Source: Proteus columbae (lineage in GTDB: Bacteria; Pseudomonadota; Gammaproteobacteria; Enterobacterales; Enterobacteriaceae). From it: DNA of 64,000 nt. The stretch is from assembly GCF_009914335.1 (NCBI RefSeq), contig NZ_CP043925.1, positions 1,736,001-1,800,000 on the forward strand, given 5' to 3'. Positions within the stretch are counted from its first letter, which is position 1. Each line of letters begins with the position of its first letter. The notes beneath the pieces were generated by a model. It worked only from the letters and a program-made list of their open reading frames with translations, was not told the DNA's origin and did no database searches. Of the stretch, positions 38,324 to 47,702 are shown piece after piece. A program made the translations under genes and the position numbers.

Positions 38324-38995
38324 ATGTTTACAGGTATTGTTCAGGGAAAAGGGCGGGTTATTGCTATCGAAGATAAAGGCGATTTTCGTACCCATATCAT
38401 TGAATTACCCAGCGAGTTAGTCGGCAATTTAGAAACAGGTGCTTCTGTTGCAAATAATGGTTGCTGTTTAACGGTCACTAAAATTGAAGGTACACATATT
38501 AGCTTTGATTTGGTGAAAGAGACATTACGTTTAACTAACCTTGGTGAATTAAAAGTCGGCTCCGAAGTAAATATTGAACGTGCGGCTAAGTATGGTGATG
38601 AAATTGGCGGGCATGTGATGTCTGGTCATATTGTAACAACTGCCGAAGTTGCCAAAATCATTACCTCAGAAAATAATCTACAAATATGGTTTCGTATCTT
38701 TGATAAAGCATTAATGAAGTATATTTTACACAAAGGTTTTATTGGTATTGATGGAATAAGCTTAACTGTGGGCGATGTGGTGAATAACCGTTTTTGTGTC
38801 CATTTAATTCCAGAAACTCGAGATAGAACAACATTAGGTCGTAAGCGCCTTGGTGATAAAGTCAATATTGAGCTTGATCCTCAAACTCAAGCGATTGTCG
38901 ATACAGTAGAGCGCGTTATGGCACAACAAGCACAGCAACAAGCTTTATTTGCAACACAACAAATTGAAAATAAAGAACAAGCTTCACACAATTAA
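38324..38995 (+). CDS. ribC: Riboflavin synthase, alpha subunit
   Basis: Makes riboflavin from two molecules of 6,7-dimethyl-8-ribityllumazine; 223 residues (E. coli 213; gene also called ribE). Two lumazine-binding repeats, MFTGIVQGKGRVIAIEDKGD and GDEIGGHVMSGHIVTTAEV, are followed by CVHLIPETRDRTTLG. The Q-rich tail (MAQQAQQQALFATQQ) is a slightly extended version of the E. coli end. AAGGAG precedes the ATG. No FMN riboswitch is seen in the upstream gap. Confidence 0.96.
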   Translation: MFTGIVQGKGRVIAIEDKGDFRTHIIELPSELVGNLETGASVANNGCCLTVTKIEGTHISFDLVKETLRLTNLGELKVGSEVNIERAAKYGDEIGGHVMSGHIVTTAEVAKIITSENNLQIWFRIFDKALMKYILHKGFIGIDGISLTVGDVVNNRFCVHLIPETRDRTTLGRKRLGDKVNIELDPQTQAIVDTVERVMAQQAQQQALFATQQIENKEQASHN

Positions 38996-39031
38996 TGATT
39001 AATGTTGTTGTTCTTAAAAGAGAACCAAAGA

Positions 39032-39066
39032 AAAAGCCAGTTTATCAATCAAACTGGCTTTTCTCT
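39032..39066. terminator. Bidirectional terminator, ribC / cfa
   Basis: AAAAGCCAGTTT and AAACTGGCTTTT flank a 7-base loop. Confidence 0.85.
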
Positions 39067-39082
39067 TGTTATAAAAAAATAA

Positions 39083-40237
39083 TTAACGAGGGATCTGTAA
39101 ACCGCCAATATGGCCTTTAGGGCTTAGTACTATTTGCCATAACTGAATATCTCTGGCACGAAATGCGCCAGCACAGGCATTAAGATAATAGCTAAACATA
39201 CGTTTAAAACGCGGTGTGTAGTTAGATTCAATATTCGGCCAACACGCTAAAAAACGCTGATACCATGCCATTAATGTTTTATCGTAATCAGCGCCAAAGT
39301 TATGCCAATCTTCCATCACAAATTTATTGTCCATTGCATGAGCAATTTTTTGAATAGACGGTAAACACCCATTAGGAAAGATATATTTGCTTATCCAGCT
39401 ATCTACATTCACTTTATCGCGGTTAGAACCAATGGTGTGCAATAAAAACAGACCATCTTCTTTTAAATTATGACGAACTACATCAAAATAAGTTGCATAA
39501 TTTTTAGGCCCAACGTGTTCGAACATCCCCACTGAAACTATGCGATCAAATTTTTCATGTAAATCACGATAGTCTTCTAAAATAATATTAACATCAAGTC
39601 CTTGGCATCGAGCTTGTGCTAGTTTTTGTTGCTCAACAGAAATGGTGACACCCGTAACAGATACGCCAAAGTATTTGGCTGCGTAGCCTGCTAGTCCACC
39701 CCAGCCACAGCCAATATCCAATAAGGTCATACCTGGCTTTAAATCTAATTTTCGGCAAATTAAATCTAATTTATGCTCTTGGGCTTGGGCTAAATTATCT
39801 GCATTTTTCCAGTAACCACAGGAATATTGCATATTAGGATCAAGCATGGCGGTAAATAGATCATTACCAAGATCGTAATGCTCTTTACCTACCATCCATG
39901 CGCGTTTTTGTGTTTGCAGATTAAAAAGGCGGGCTGTCGCAATCTTGAAAATATCACGTAGATTTTGTGGGAGCTTATTTTCAAGACCAGCACGTAAGAC
40001 TTTATGAAAGAATATATCCAGCCGCTCACAATCCCACCAACCATCCATATAACTTTCGCCGAGACCTAATGAGCCTTGCTGTAATACTCTTTTATAAAAA
40101 TTCTGATTATGAACCTGAATATCATAAGGTTCTGAACCATTAATTCGAATATCTGTGTGAGCTAACAGTTCTATTACGATCTTTTCATAAGGATCGTTGG
40201 AGGTCTTTCGGCCTTCTTCTACACAAGATGTACTCAT
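39083..40237 (-). CDS. cfa: Cyclopropane-fatty-acyl-phospholipid synthase
   Basis: Adds a methylene from SAM to unsaturated acyl chains of membrane lipids in stationary phase or acid. From ATG 40237 (CGGAGAG upstream) it has 384 residues (E. coli 382). The N-terminal lipid-binding domain has GSLGLGESYMDGWW. The SAM motif LLDIGCGWGGLA is near 170, MFEHVGPKNYATYF near 240, and the C-terminus AGAFRARDIQLWQ. The frame extends 12 codons upstream without support. The long leader (to 40483) is where E. coli cfa mRNA is targeted by sRNAs. Confidence 0.96.
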   Translation of the reverse strand: MSTSCVEEGRKTSNDPYEKIVIELLAHTDIRINGSEPYDIQVHNQNFYKRVLQQGSLGLGESYMDGWWDCERLDIFFHKVLRAGLENKLPQNLRDIFKIATARLFNLQTQKRAWMVGKEHYDLGNDLFTAMLDPNMQYSCGYWKNADNLAQAQEHKLDLICRKLDLKPGMTLLDIGCGWGGLAGYAAKYFGVSVTGVTISVEQQKLAQARCQGLDVNIILEDYRDLHEKFDRIVSVGMFEHVGPKNYATYFDVVRHNLKEDGLFLLHTIGSNRDKVNVDSWISKYIFPNGCLPSIQKIAHAMDNKFVMEDWHNFGADYDKTLMAWYQRFLACWPNIESNYTPRFKRMFSYYLNACAGAFRARDIQLWQIVLSPKGHIGGLQIPR

Positions 40238-40483
40238 ATACTCTCCGCGTAAACTAAGCGGGTTTTGAAACATAAAGCTAAGAAAGGATGTGTACAGATT
40301 GATAGTATTAAAATGGTATTGTGTTCATTATGAATTGAACGAATAGAATTAATAAAACAACTAATCTGACATAATCAGCAAATAATCTGTTTAATGTCTC
40401 AAAATCCGAAAGAAAAATAAACAAAACGCTATTACAGCGTATAGGTAAGTATAGAGACGTAGCATATTTTTCTCTAGAAAAGA

Positions 40484-40516
40484 AAAAGGCCATTTTTTAT
40501 AAAATGGCCTTTTTAA
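40484..40516 (-). terminator. Terminator of punC
   Basis: AAAAAGGCCATTTT and AAAATGGCCTTTTT form a strong stem with a 4-base loop just past the punC stop. The rest of the 40238-40542 gap holds the cfa leader, where I see nothing more. Confidence 0.85.
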
Positions 40517-40542
40517 GATGATTCTTAAAATAAGGAGAGCGA

Positions 40543-41760
40543 TTATTCTGCGGTTTGAATCGTGTGCTTGGTAACAGATTTATTGCGCTGAATAAAGTAG
40601 CCAACCGCCATTGGAATTGCTGTTAACGCCATAATTGCAGTGGTGTTAATCAGAGGTTGTTGGCTGATAAATGCGGACACAATAAAACTTGCTAAGCTAC
40701 AAAGACCCAGTTGAAGTGCATTTTGTAATGCAGCTGCTTTACCACTAATTTCAGGGTAAGCAGATAAAGCATTAGATACTGCGATTGGATATGATGCACC
40801 ATTCATTGCAGCCATAATACAGAATGGAATTAAAATAGTCGTTAATGTTGGCTCAGTAAATTTAGCAACAAGGTATAACGCAGTCATACTGACAGCATAA
40901 CCAATTAACAACAGTGGCAGTAGCGTTTTACCTGTCATTTTTGACAGTAAAATACGACAGCCATAACCACCTACCATAAATGCAATAGTTTGTGGAATAT
41001 AACTTAAACCGATATCCTGTGGAGAGTAGCCCATCTTTTCAAGAATGATTGGTGAGCCAGCTAACCAAGCAAAGAAACCTGCACTACAAGAAGCGTAAAC
41101 TAATACGTTACCTGTGTAGAGAGGGGATTTTAGTAAAGTCGTAAATGAAGCGGTAGATTGGTTTTCATCAGTGACTGATTTTTGTTTAATGTTTTTTAGC
41201 ATTAATGTCGGTAACATTAGAACTAATGTTACAGCCATTAACACCATGAAAATCATACGCCAGCCACCGTGATTTAATAACGAAGCACCGATTAAAGGTG
41301 CAAGTGCTGGTGATAATGCAACCAGTGGCATAATTAAAGCAAAAACGTGCTGAGCGCGAGATTCATCAAAACGGTCGATGACAAGAGCTTGCCAAATAAC
41401 AGCGGCAGAGCAAACGCCGAAAGCTTGTAGGAAGCGCATAGCAAGTAAGCCAGTTGCACTCTCAACCCACAGCATACCAAGACAGCCTAAAGAGAAAAGG
41501 CTTAAACCAATAAGTAGAATAGGCTTACGACCGACTTTGTCAGAAAGAGGTCCCCAAAGTAATTGAGCAACAGCAAAGCCAAATAAAAAGATACTTAAGC
41601 TATTACTAATAGCACCTTCGCTGATAGAGAGTTCACGCTGCATCATACCAAATGCAGGTAAGTACATATCAATAGCTAAGTAACCTAGCATACTCAAACC
41701 CGCTAGGTACACCATAAAGCTCATAGGTGTTTTTGATTGTGTGGAAGTTTTAGAATTCAT
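40543..41760 (-). CDS. punC: Bcr/CflA-type MFS transporter PunC (YdhC)
   Basis: Major-facilitator protein of 405 residues with twelve membrane segments. It has LAIDMYLPAFGMMQRELS at helix 1 and GPLSDKVGRKPILL between helices 2 and 3, the MFS A-motif. In E. coli, PunC (YdhC) is reported as a purine nucleoside transporter activated by PunR. The divergent LysR gene next to it and the cfa/purR neighbours reproduce the E. coli locus. Confidence 0.9.
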   Translation of the reverse strand: MNSKTSTQSKTPMSFMVYLAGLSMLGYLAIDMYLPAFGMMQRELSISEGAISNSLSIFLFGFAVAQLLWGPLSDKVGRKPILLIGLSLFSLGCLGMLWVESATGLLAMRFLQAFGVCSAAVIWQALVIDRFDESRAQHVFALIMPLVALSPALAPLIGASLLNHGGWRMIFMVLMAVTLVLMLPTLMLKNIKQKSVTDENQSTASFTTLLKSPLYTGNVLVYASCSAGFFAWLAGSPIILEKMGYSPQDIGLSYIPQTIAFMVGGYGCRILLSKMTGKTLLPLLLIGYAVSMTALYLVAKFTEPTLTTILIPFCIMAAMNGASYPIAVSNALSAYPEISGKAAALQNALQLGLCSLASFIVSAFISQQPLINTTAIMALTAIPMAVGYFIQRNKSVTKHTIQTAE

Positions 41761-41878
41761 TTTATTTTCTATGCTATGTGATGTAGAACATTTTATGTAT
41801 TGTAACTAAGACCTATTTTACTTGTGAAACGGGAATATTTGGTTAATGCTGTGAAAAATTTTCAAAGGAATAAACTCT

Positions 41879-42781
41879 ATGTGGTCAGAATACTCTTTAG
41901 AAGTTGTTGATGCAGTTGCAAGAACAGGAAGTTTTAGCTCCGCTGCTCAAGAATTGCACAGAGTGCCATCCGCCGTTAGTTACACTGTTCGGCAATTAGA
42001 GGAATGGCTTGCCGTTCCTTTGTTTGAGCGCCGTCACCGTGATGTAGAATTAACCGATGCAGGTAAAATTTTCATCAAAGAAGCACGATCTGTTATCAAA
42101 AAAATGAATGACACTCGGCATCTTTGTCAACAAGTTTCTAATGGGTGGCGCGGTCAATTTAGTATAGCAGTTGATTGCATTGTTAAACCTGAAAGAACAC
42201 AACAACTTATTCTCGATTTCTACCGCCATTTTCCTGATATTGAGCTGTATGTCTACCCTGAAGTGTTTAATGGCGTATGGGACTCCTTAGTTAATGGTCG
42301 TGTTGATTTAGCGATTGGTGCAACAAGAGCCTCACCAATTGGTGAACGTTATAGTTTTAGAGATATGGGATTTATGCCTTGGCGCTGTGTTTGTCATGTT
42401 GATCACCCTTTAGCGAAAGCACAACATCCATTAACGGATGATGAGATGCGACCTTATCCAAGTTTATGCTTAGAAGATACTTCACGCAGTTTACCAAAGC
42501 GTGACACTTGGGCGCTAAATAATCAGCGTAGAATGGTTGTTCCGACATGGGATATGGGGCTTGAATGCTTGTTAGCGGGATTATGCGTAGGAATGGTGCC
42601 TTGGCATCGTGCTGAACCTTTAATTGAACAAGGTAAGCTGGTTACTTTACAACTGGCACAACCATTGCCAGACAGCCCATGCTGCCTGACGTGGGTCGAT
42701 AAAAGTGAATCACCCGCTTTGACATGGTTGTTAGATTATCTTGGAGATAGCCAAACCTTAAATGAGGAATGGCTTCGCTAG
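41879..42781 (+). CDS. punR: LysR-type regulator PunR (YdhB)
   Basis: 300 residues (E. coli 310). The N-terminal winged helix (SLEVVDAVARTGSFSSAAQELHRVPSAVSYTVRQLEEW) is nearly identical to E. coli PunR, and a substrate-binding co-inducer domain follows from about residue 90. It probably activates punC in response to purine nucleosides. AAAGGA precedes the ATG. Its stop is only 26 bp from the convergent purR stop. Confidence 0.93.
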   Translation: MWSEYSLEVVDAVARTGSFSSAAQELHRVPSAVSYTVRQLEEWLAVPLFERRHRDVELTDAGKIFIKEARSVIKKMNDTRHLCQQVSNGWRGQFSIAVDCIVKPERTQQLILDFYRHFPDIELYVYPEVFNGVWDSLVNGRVDLAIGATRASPIGERYSFRDMGFMPWRCVCHVDHPLAKAQHPLTDDEMRPYPSLCLEDTSRSLPKRDTWALNNQRRMVVPTWDMGLECLLAGLCVGMVPWHRAEPLIEQGKLVTLQLAQPLPDSPCCLTWVDKSESPALTWLLDYLGDSQTLNEEWLR

Positions 42782-42807
42782 AAATCAGATAGCCGAATAA
42801 ATCTGAA

Positions 42808-43833
42808 TTAACGACGGTAGTCAATAAAAGGACCGTCAGCAACTGAACGGCGCTCAACTAATCGTGGATGAACTTCGATTGTTTGGGCGTCTTCGCGTTT
42901 GTTGACGATGCGATCAAGCAACATTGACAAAGCCATTTGACCTAAACGCTCTTTTGGCTGGTGGACTGTGGTTAATGCTGGCGTAAAATAACGCGCATTA
43001 CGAATATTGTCGTAACCCACAATGGAAATATCGAAAGGAACACGTAAACCTAGCTCATCAGCGGCACAAATTGCGCCCATTGCCATCACATCACCACCAC
43101 AAAAAACAGCAGTAGGGCGATGTTTTTGATTTAGCATCTGATACATGGCTTTATAACCAGATTCTGGCTCAAAGTCGCCTTGTACAATCCACTCATCTTT
43201 TACTGTGATTTTTGCTTCTTCCATGGCTTTTAAGAAACCTTGTAAGCGACCACCACCGGTATTACGTTCTAATGGACCAGGGATAATACCAATATCACGA
43301 TGACCACGTTCAATAAGGTAACGACCCGCAATATAGCCACCATGAAAAGCATTATCGATAATCGTATCGGTAAAGTCACCACGCGCCTTACCCCAATCCA
43401 TGACAACCATTGGAATATTACGATAGCCTTCTAACAGTGTCAGAAGGTGATCGGGGTATTCAGAACACATGACTAATAACCCATCAACACGTTTTTGTGC
43501 CAGCATCGCTAAATAGGCTTTTTGTTTATCGAGGTTATTATGTGAATTACATAAAATCAGTGTGTAGCCTTTGCTATAACAACTATTTTCAACAGCTTCA
43601 ATCACTTCAGCAAAGTAAGGAGCTTCACTGGACGTGGCTAACAGGCCAATAGATTTGGTGTGATTGACTTTTAAACTACGCGCAACGGCACTAGGCGAAT
43701 AATTTAATTCTTTTATAGCGGCCCAAACTGCTGCCCGTGTGTTCTCAGCAACAAAACGTGTTTTGTTGATCACATGAGAAACAGTCGTGGTTGATACGCC
43801 TGCGCGTTTTGCCACGTCTTTTATTGTTGCCAT
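42808..43833 (-). CDS. purR: Purine repressor PurR
   Basis: LacI-family repressor that binds hypoxanthine or guanine and represses purine synthesis genes; 341 residues as in E. coli. The N-terminal helix-turn-helix [20 protein letters not shown] and hinge [14 protein letters not shown] are followed by the periplasmic-binding-like core, ending [17 protein letters not shown] could not see a convincing PurR box in its own promoter. Confidence 0.97.
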   Translation of the reverse strand: MATIKDVAKRAGVSTTTVSHVINKTRFVAENTRAAVWAAIKELNYSPSAVARSLKVNHTKSIGLLATSSEAPYFAEVIEAVENSCYSKGYTLILCNSHNNLDKQKAYLAMLAQKRVDGLLVMCSEYPDHLLTLLEGYRNIPMVVMDWGKARGDFTDTIIDNAFHGGYIAGRYLIERGHRDIGIIPGPLERNTGGGRLQGFLKAMEEAKITVKDEWIVQGDFEPESGYKAMYQMLNQKHRPTAVFCGGDVMAMGAICAADELGLRVPFDISIVGYDNIRNARYFTPALTTVHQPKERLGQMALSMLLDRIVNKREDAQTIEVHPRLVERRSVADGPFIDYRR

Positions 43834-44101
43834 GGTGTGGAAAACTCCTGACCTTCATTGGTCTCTTTTATCTAATTTTATGGTTTAACTGCCAGTATAG
43901 TCATACATAGGGCAAACACTGGCAATAATTTAGCGATTAGCTGTGAATTTTGTATGATCTAGCTCAAAAGTGAAAGTATTAATCAATGTTATAAATTGTG
44001 CACTAGTCGCTATTTTAGCAAATTTTGATATGTGATAATAATTAACCATGACAAGGTTATGGTTAAAAAAGTGTATTATAATCATTTTGAGGGAGAAATA
44101 G

Positions 44102-44185
44102 ATGGATACGGATCTGAAATTTGGTTTGAGTACAGCAGTAGCAGCGCTTGTTATGATTGTTTTATTTTCGACTATGTTGTTCTAA
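44102..44185 (+). CDS. ynhF: Small membrane protein YnhF
   Basis: A 27-residue protein, MDTDLKFGLSTAVAALVMIV plus LFSTMLF, with a GAGGGAG ribosome site seven bases upstream. It resembles E. coli YnhF (29 residues, starting MSTDLKFSL), a stress-associated one-span inner-membrane protein located at the same spot between purR and sodB. The short polar N-terminus and single hydrophobic helix agree. A terminator follows 60 bp downstream. It is too short for standard gene calling. Confidence 0.85.
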   Translation: MDTDLKFGLSTAVAALVMIVLFSTMLF

Positions 44186-44244
44186 TCACTGCTTTATAGA
44201 ATATCCGATCAATTTAAATAATAGATTATCGAATATCTGAATAT

Positions 44245-44275
44245 AACAAAGGGCTCAAGGCCCTTTGTTATTTTG
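44245..44275. terminator. Terminator of ynhF / sodB
   Basis: AACAAAGGGC at 44245-44254 pairs with GCCCTTTGTT at 44260-44269, followed by ATTTTG on the plus strand. Confidence 0.8.
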
Positions 44276-44322
44276 TCACCAAAAATGAATCTCAATCACT
44301 CACCTTTGATTATCAAGCTCAA

Positions 44323-44901
44323 TTAAGCAAGGTTAGCTTCAACAAATGACCAGTTAACCAGTGCCCAGAACTCTTCTAAATATTTAACGCGCGCATTACG
44401 GTAGTCGATGTAGTAAGCATGTTCCCATACGTCTACTGTTAACAGTGGTTTGTCTGCGCCTGAAACTGGAGTAGCAGCATTAGACGTGTTAACAATCGCA
44501 ACTGAACCGTCTGCTTTTTTAACTAACCAAGTCCAACCTGAACCGAAGTTTTTAGCTGCCGCATCATTAAATTGCTTTTTGAACTCTTCAAAAGAGCCGA
44601 ATGCTTTGTTGATAGCATCAGCAACTTTACCTGTTGGTGCGCCGCCTGCATTTGGTGCTAAACAGTTCCAGTAGAAAGTGTGGTTCCATACTTGAGCTGC
44701 ATTATTAAAGATACCACCATCAGTAGATTTGATGATTTCTTCTAAGGATTTGCTTTCTAAATCAGTACCTTTAACCAGGTTATTTAAATTGGTTACGTAA
44801 GTTTGGTGGTGTTTGCCGTAGTGATATTCTAAAGTTTCTTTAGAGATGTGTGGCTCAAGAGCATCTAACGCATAAGGTAATTTTGGTAATTCGAAAGACA
44901 T
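44323..44901 (-). CDS. sodB: Iron superoxide dismutase
   Basis: Removes superoxide in the cytoplasm; 192 residues (E. coli 193). Metal ligands are His 27 (EYHYGKHH), His 74 (WNHTFYW), and the Asp and His in VDVWEHAYYIDYRN. From ATG 44901, AGGAG is seven bases upstream. The open frame extends 31 codons further up with no family support. The bases over the start codon are complementary to the RyhB-like RNA at 62.9 kb, as in E. coli, where RyhB shuts off sodB under iron limitation. Confidence 0.97.
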   Translation of the reverse strand: MSFELPKLPYALDALEPHISKETLEYHYGKHHQTYVTNLNNLVKGTDLESKSLEEIIKSTDGGIFNNAAQVWNHTFYWNCLAPNAGGAPTGKVADAINKAFGSFEEFKKQFNDAAAKNFGSGWTWLVKKADGSVAIVNTSNAATPVSGADKPLLTVDVWEHAYYIDYRNARVKYLEEFWALVNWSFVEANLA

Positions 44902-44904
44902 TGC
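44897..44904 (-). promoter_or_regulatory. RyhB pairing site on the sodB mRNA
   Basis: mRNA sequence GCAATGTC, spanning the start codon, is the exact complement of GACATTGC in the RyhB-like RNA (62932-62939). It is the same place as the validated E. coli interaction. Confidence 0.7.
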
Positions 44905-45089
44905 GTACTCCTTTAAACTATCTATTTCGGGTTTTGTGCCTGAAATCATTCCATCAAAATCATTTGAATTGATAGAATGAGGCAAATGAATCACTAAGTT
45001 GTTACTATTTTGCTAATTATTTTAACAAAAATCTGCTGAAATAACAGCTAAATATCTTTTATCTATAGTTATAAGCCATATAGATTAAT

Positions 45090-45107
45090 TATACTCATAA
45101 GAGTATA
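45090..45107. repeat. Short palindrome TATACTC/GAGTATA
   Basis: Perfect 7-bp arms with a 4-base spacer, upstream of sodB. The arms equal the ends of the ERIC-like element at 49472-49597, so this may be a remnant of one, or chance. Confidence 0.4.
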
Positions 45108-45185
45108 TCCCACAGAGCAACTCGTAAAGCAGTAAAATATCGACTGTGTTTAGAGCCTATATCCTCTGATTGTTGCATTTTCTGC

Positions 45186-46001
45186 TTACTCTATCATCAG
45201 TGTATACATCATTTTCACTACGACTAAGAATAGAAATAATGCAAATATTTGGCGAACTCTTGGAATAGGTAGGCGATAAGCAACTTTTACACCGACAGGG
45301 GCGAAGAGAATGCTGGTAATGCTTATTCCAATAAAGGCAGGTAAATAAACAAAGCCTAAATAATAGTCATCAATATTTGTTTGATTCCAACCATAGATAA
45401 TACCCATGATTGTGCCAATGGAAGCGATGATGACACCAATCATTGAAGAGGTTGCAATACATTTGCGTGTATTAAATCCCCAATGACTTAAAAGAGGAAT
45501 GGTGATAGTCCCACCAGCAATGCCGATAAAGCTGGATATAAAGCCAATTAAAGAGCCACCACTGGTTAATGCCGGTTTTGAAACAACAGGATCTTTCACA
45601 TTTTCTATGCGTTCTGCTTCTTTCTTTTTGGTTAATAATCCATAGATGGTATATACCATGAAAATACAGAACACGATTTGCAATATCGTGTTTGACATTT
45701 TTTGTACCAGAAATGTCCCAACAAGCATACCAATGATAGTGCCGATAGATAATAGAGGAAATTGCTGCCATAAAATGGCTTTATGTTTGTTATGTGAATA
45801 CGCTGAAGATGCTGTGGAAAATATAATGACAGAGAACGAGGTAGATAAGGCAATTTTCATCACCATATCTGTTGGGATAGCTTGTTGACTCACTACATAC
45901 ATAACTACTGGAACAATGATTGCACCGCCTCCTATGCCAAGTAGTCCAGCAAAAAAGCCAGTGATACATCCCACTAAAAGAAACAGCAAAATCATATCCA
46001 T
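45186..46001 (-). CDS. TSUP (TauE/SafE) family membrane transporter
   Basis: 271 residues with about eight membrane segments in two related halves, each starting with a glycine-rich turn: GCITGFFAGLLGIGGGAIIVP at 11-31 and GSLIGFISSFIGIAGGTITIP near 150. These are the TSUP repeat hallmarks. Family members export or import sulfite, sulfoacetate or other organosulfur anions; the substrate cannot be told from sequence. It stands alone on the minus strand between sodB and grxD. E. coli lacks it at this spot. Confidence 0.88.
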   Translation of the reverse strand: MDMILLFLLVGCITGFFAGLLGIGGGAIIVPVVMYVVSQQAIPTDMVMKIALSTSFSVIIFSTASSAYSHNKHKAILWQQFPLLSIGTIIGMLVGTFLVQKMSNTILQIVFCIFMVYTIYGLLTKKKEAERIENVKDPVVSKPALTSGGSLIGFISSFIGIAGGTITIPLLSHWGFNTRKCIATSSMIGVIIASIGTIMGIIYGWNQTNIDDYYLGFVYLPAFIGISITSILFAPVGVKVAYRLPIPRVRQIFALFLFLVVVKMMYTLMIE

Positions 46002-46504
46002 AGTTAATACTCATCAAGGTTTATAACAAACTTATTTATATACATTATATCCTTTTAATAAAGTAGCGTTTTATCTTAATGTATAGATTATGAAATTTAA
46101 TATATTGATTTTGATATAAAAGTGACTTGTTCTTTTCTTCTTGCTTATTCTATAAACCAACACCACCTAAAGCCGTTGTTATTTCATTTCATAATAAAGC
46201 AGTGCTTTATATACTTTAAAATCAAGTGAAGAAAAAATGCGCTTAAAATTAAGAAAGGAAAAACTGCAAAAATAAAAAGGGAGCTAATAGGATAAAACAC
46301 ACTCATAACCATCGGTAACGCATTGATTTATTTTTTATGCTTTATTGTGTTTTTTCTCATCAATAATCTCATAGATTAATACCAACTTATTGTTTTATAT
46401 CGAGAACTAAACTTATATAGAGGTTTCTAATATAAAGTGGTATTCTTCTTTCATGTTTTCCCCTATAAAGCATATCGAATATAAAAGGCTGTAAGGACTT
46501 ACAA
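46002..46504. other. 503-bp non-coding region between the TSUP gene and grxD
   Basis: No gene found. It holds a perfect 8-1-8 palindrome, ATAAAGCAGTGCTTTAT (46194-46210), which is an operator candidate for the TSUP gene. Imperfect inverted ends AATACCAACTT and its counterpart near AAGTGGTATT lie around 46378-46446 upstream of grxD. The rest is plain AT-rich DNA. Confidence 0.4.
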
Positions 46505-46846
46505 ATGACGACTATTGAAAAAATTGAACGCCAGATCAATGAAAACCCAATTATTTTATACATGAAAGGTTCACCAAAATTACCAAGTTGTGGTTTTTCT
46601 GCTCAGGCAGTTCAAGCTATCTCTGCTTGTGGTGAGCGTTTTGCGTATGTTGATATCTTGCAAAACCCAGATATTCGTGCAGAACTACCAAAATATGCAC
46701 ACTGGCCAACCTTCCCACAATTATGGGTAGATGGTGAATTAGTCGGTGGATGTGACATTATTTTAGAAATGTATCAGCGCGGTGAATTACAGAAGTTATT
46801 AAAAGAGACTGCTGATAAATACCGTGGTGAAGAAGAAGCACAGTAA
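46505..46846 (+). CDS. grxD: Monothiol glutaredoxin GrxD
   Basis: CGFS-type glutaredoxin of 113 residues (E. coli 115). It binds a [2Fe-2S] cluster with glutathione and acts in Fe-S transfer, often with BolA. The active site is Cys 29 in LPSCGFSAQAV. WPTFPQLWVDGELVGGCDII is the glutathione-binding part. AAGGA precedes the ATG. It links functionally to the suf operon in this window. Confidence 0.97.
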   Translation: MTTIEKIERQINENPIILYMKGSPKLPSCGFSAQAVQAISACGERFAYVDILQNPDIRAELPKYAHWPTFPQLWVDGELVGGCDIILEMYQRGELQKLLKETADKYRGEEEAQ

Positions 46847-46899
46847 TTAATTTTTATTGTTTCGGTATTGAAACGCATAAAAATAATGAGATCTTCGAT

Positions 46900-46935
46900 A
46901 AAAAAGCCAGTTCATCATTGAACTGGCTTTTTTCT
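46900..46935. terminator. Bidirectional terminator, grxD / rnt
   Basis: AGCCAGTTC at 46905-46913 pairs with GAACTGGCT at 46920-46928, flanked by A6 and T6. Confidence 0.85.
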
Positions 46936-46968
46936 GTTATTCATAAATGTATCAGCGAAATCATAGTT

Positions 46969-47607
46969 TCAAGGTGTAGGCAATGGCCATCCACCAAGCT
47001 TTTTCCAACGGTTAACTAATTCACAAAAAAGTAATGATGTGCGATTAGTATCGTATAATGCACCGTGCGCTAATTTGCTATCAAAGGGAATGCCAGCAGT
47101 GATGCAGGCTTTAGCCAAAATTGTCTGCCCTAATACCAATCCACTTAAAGCCGCTGTATCAAAGGTGGCAAAAGGGTGAAAAGGATTACGTTTTAATCCA
47201 GCACGCTCAGCAGCAGCCATCACAAAGCTGTGATCAAAATTTGCATTATGAGCGACAATAATAGCGCGATTACAATCTGCATCCTTCATTCCTTTACGTA
47301 CCATTTTAAAAATGGCATGAAAGGCTTCATATTCACTGACTGCGCCACGTAAAGGATTAGTTGGATCAATACCTGTAAACTCTAAGGCTGCTGGCTCTAA
47401 ATTAGCCCCTTCAAAGGGTTCAACATGAAAATGTAATGTGTTATCAGGTTTTAGCCAACCTTGCTCATCCATTTTTAGTGTAATGGCGGCGATTTCAAGT
47501 AAACCGTCTGTTTTCGCATTAAATCCACCTGTTTCAACATCAATGACAACAGGGTAGTAACCCCGAAAACGGTTACAAAGCTTATTGGGATTATTTATAT
47601 CAGGCAT
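46969..47607 (-). CDS. rnt: Ribonuclease T
   Basis: DEDDh 3'-5' exoribonuclease that trims tRNA and other stable RNA 3' ends; 212 residues (E. coli 215). The catalytic Asp 23 and Glu 25 are in [10 protein letters not shown], the next Asp is in [10 protein letters not shown], and the His/Asp pair in [13 protein letters not shown]. It follows gloA on the minus strand after 95 bp containing a hairpin. Confidence 0.96.
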   Translation of the reverse strand: MPDINNPNKLCNRFRGYYPVVIDVETGGFNAKTDGLLEIAAITLKMDEQGWLKPDNTLHFHVEPFEGANLEPAALEFTGIDPTNPLRGAVSEYEAFHAIFKMVRKGMKDADCNRAIIVAHNANFDHSFVMAAAERAGLKRNPFHPFATFDTAALSGLVLGQTILAKACITAGIPFDSKLAHGALYDTNRTSLLFCELVNRWKKLGGWPLPTP

Positions 47608-47661
47608 TAAGTTGTACTTATCCGATAAAAATAGAATATCGGAAATTGATAATCAGTAAGG

Positions 47662-47690
47662 CCAGAAAGATACACATGTTATCTTTCTGG
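47662..47690. terminator. 11-bp hairpin between gloA and rnt
   Basis: CCAGAAAGATA and TATCTTTCTGG flank a 7-base loop. There is no clear T-run on the minus strand, so this may be an RNA stability element rather than a full terminator. Confidence 0.45.
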
Positions 47691-47702
47691 TTTTAATAAA
47701 TA

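Noticed and set aside
43834..44101. PurR box in the purR promoter (AGGGCAAACACTGGC region near 43908)
   Set aside because: Only the GCAAAC half agrees with the PurR consensus; too weak to call.
44902..44994. 31-residue N-terminal extension of sodB
   Set aside because: Fe-SODs begin MSFELP; AGGAG sits directly before ATG 44901.
45472..46017. Several open frames of 70-100 codons within the TSUP gene region
   Set aside because: They are alternate-frame shadows rich in Cys, Trp and Tyr with no family features, while the main frame has clear TSUP repeats.
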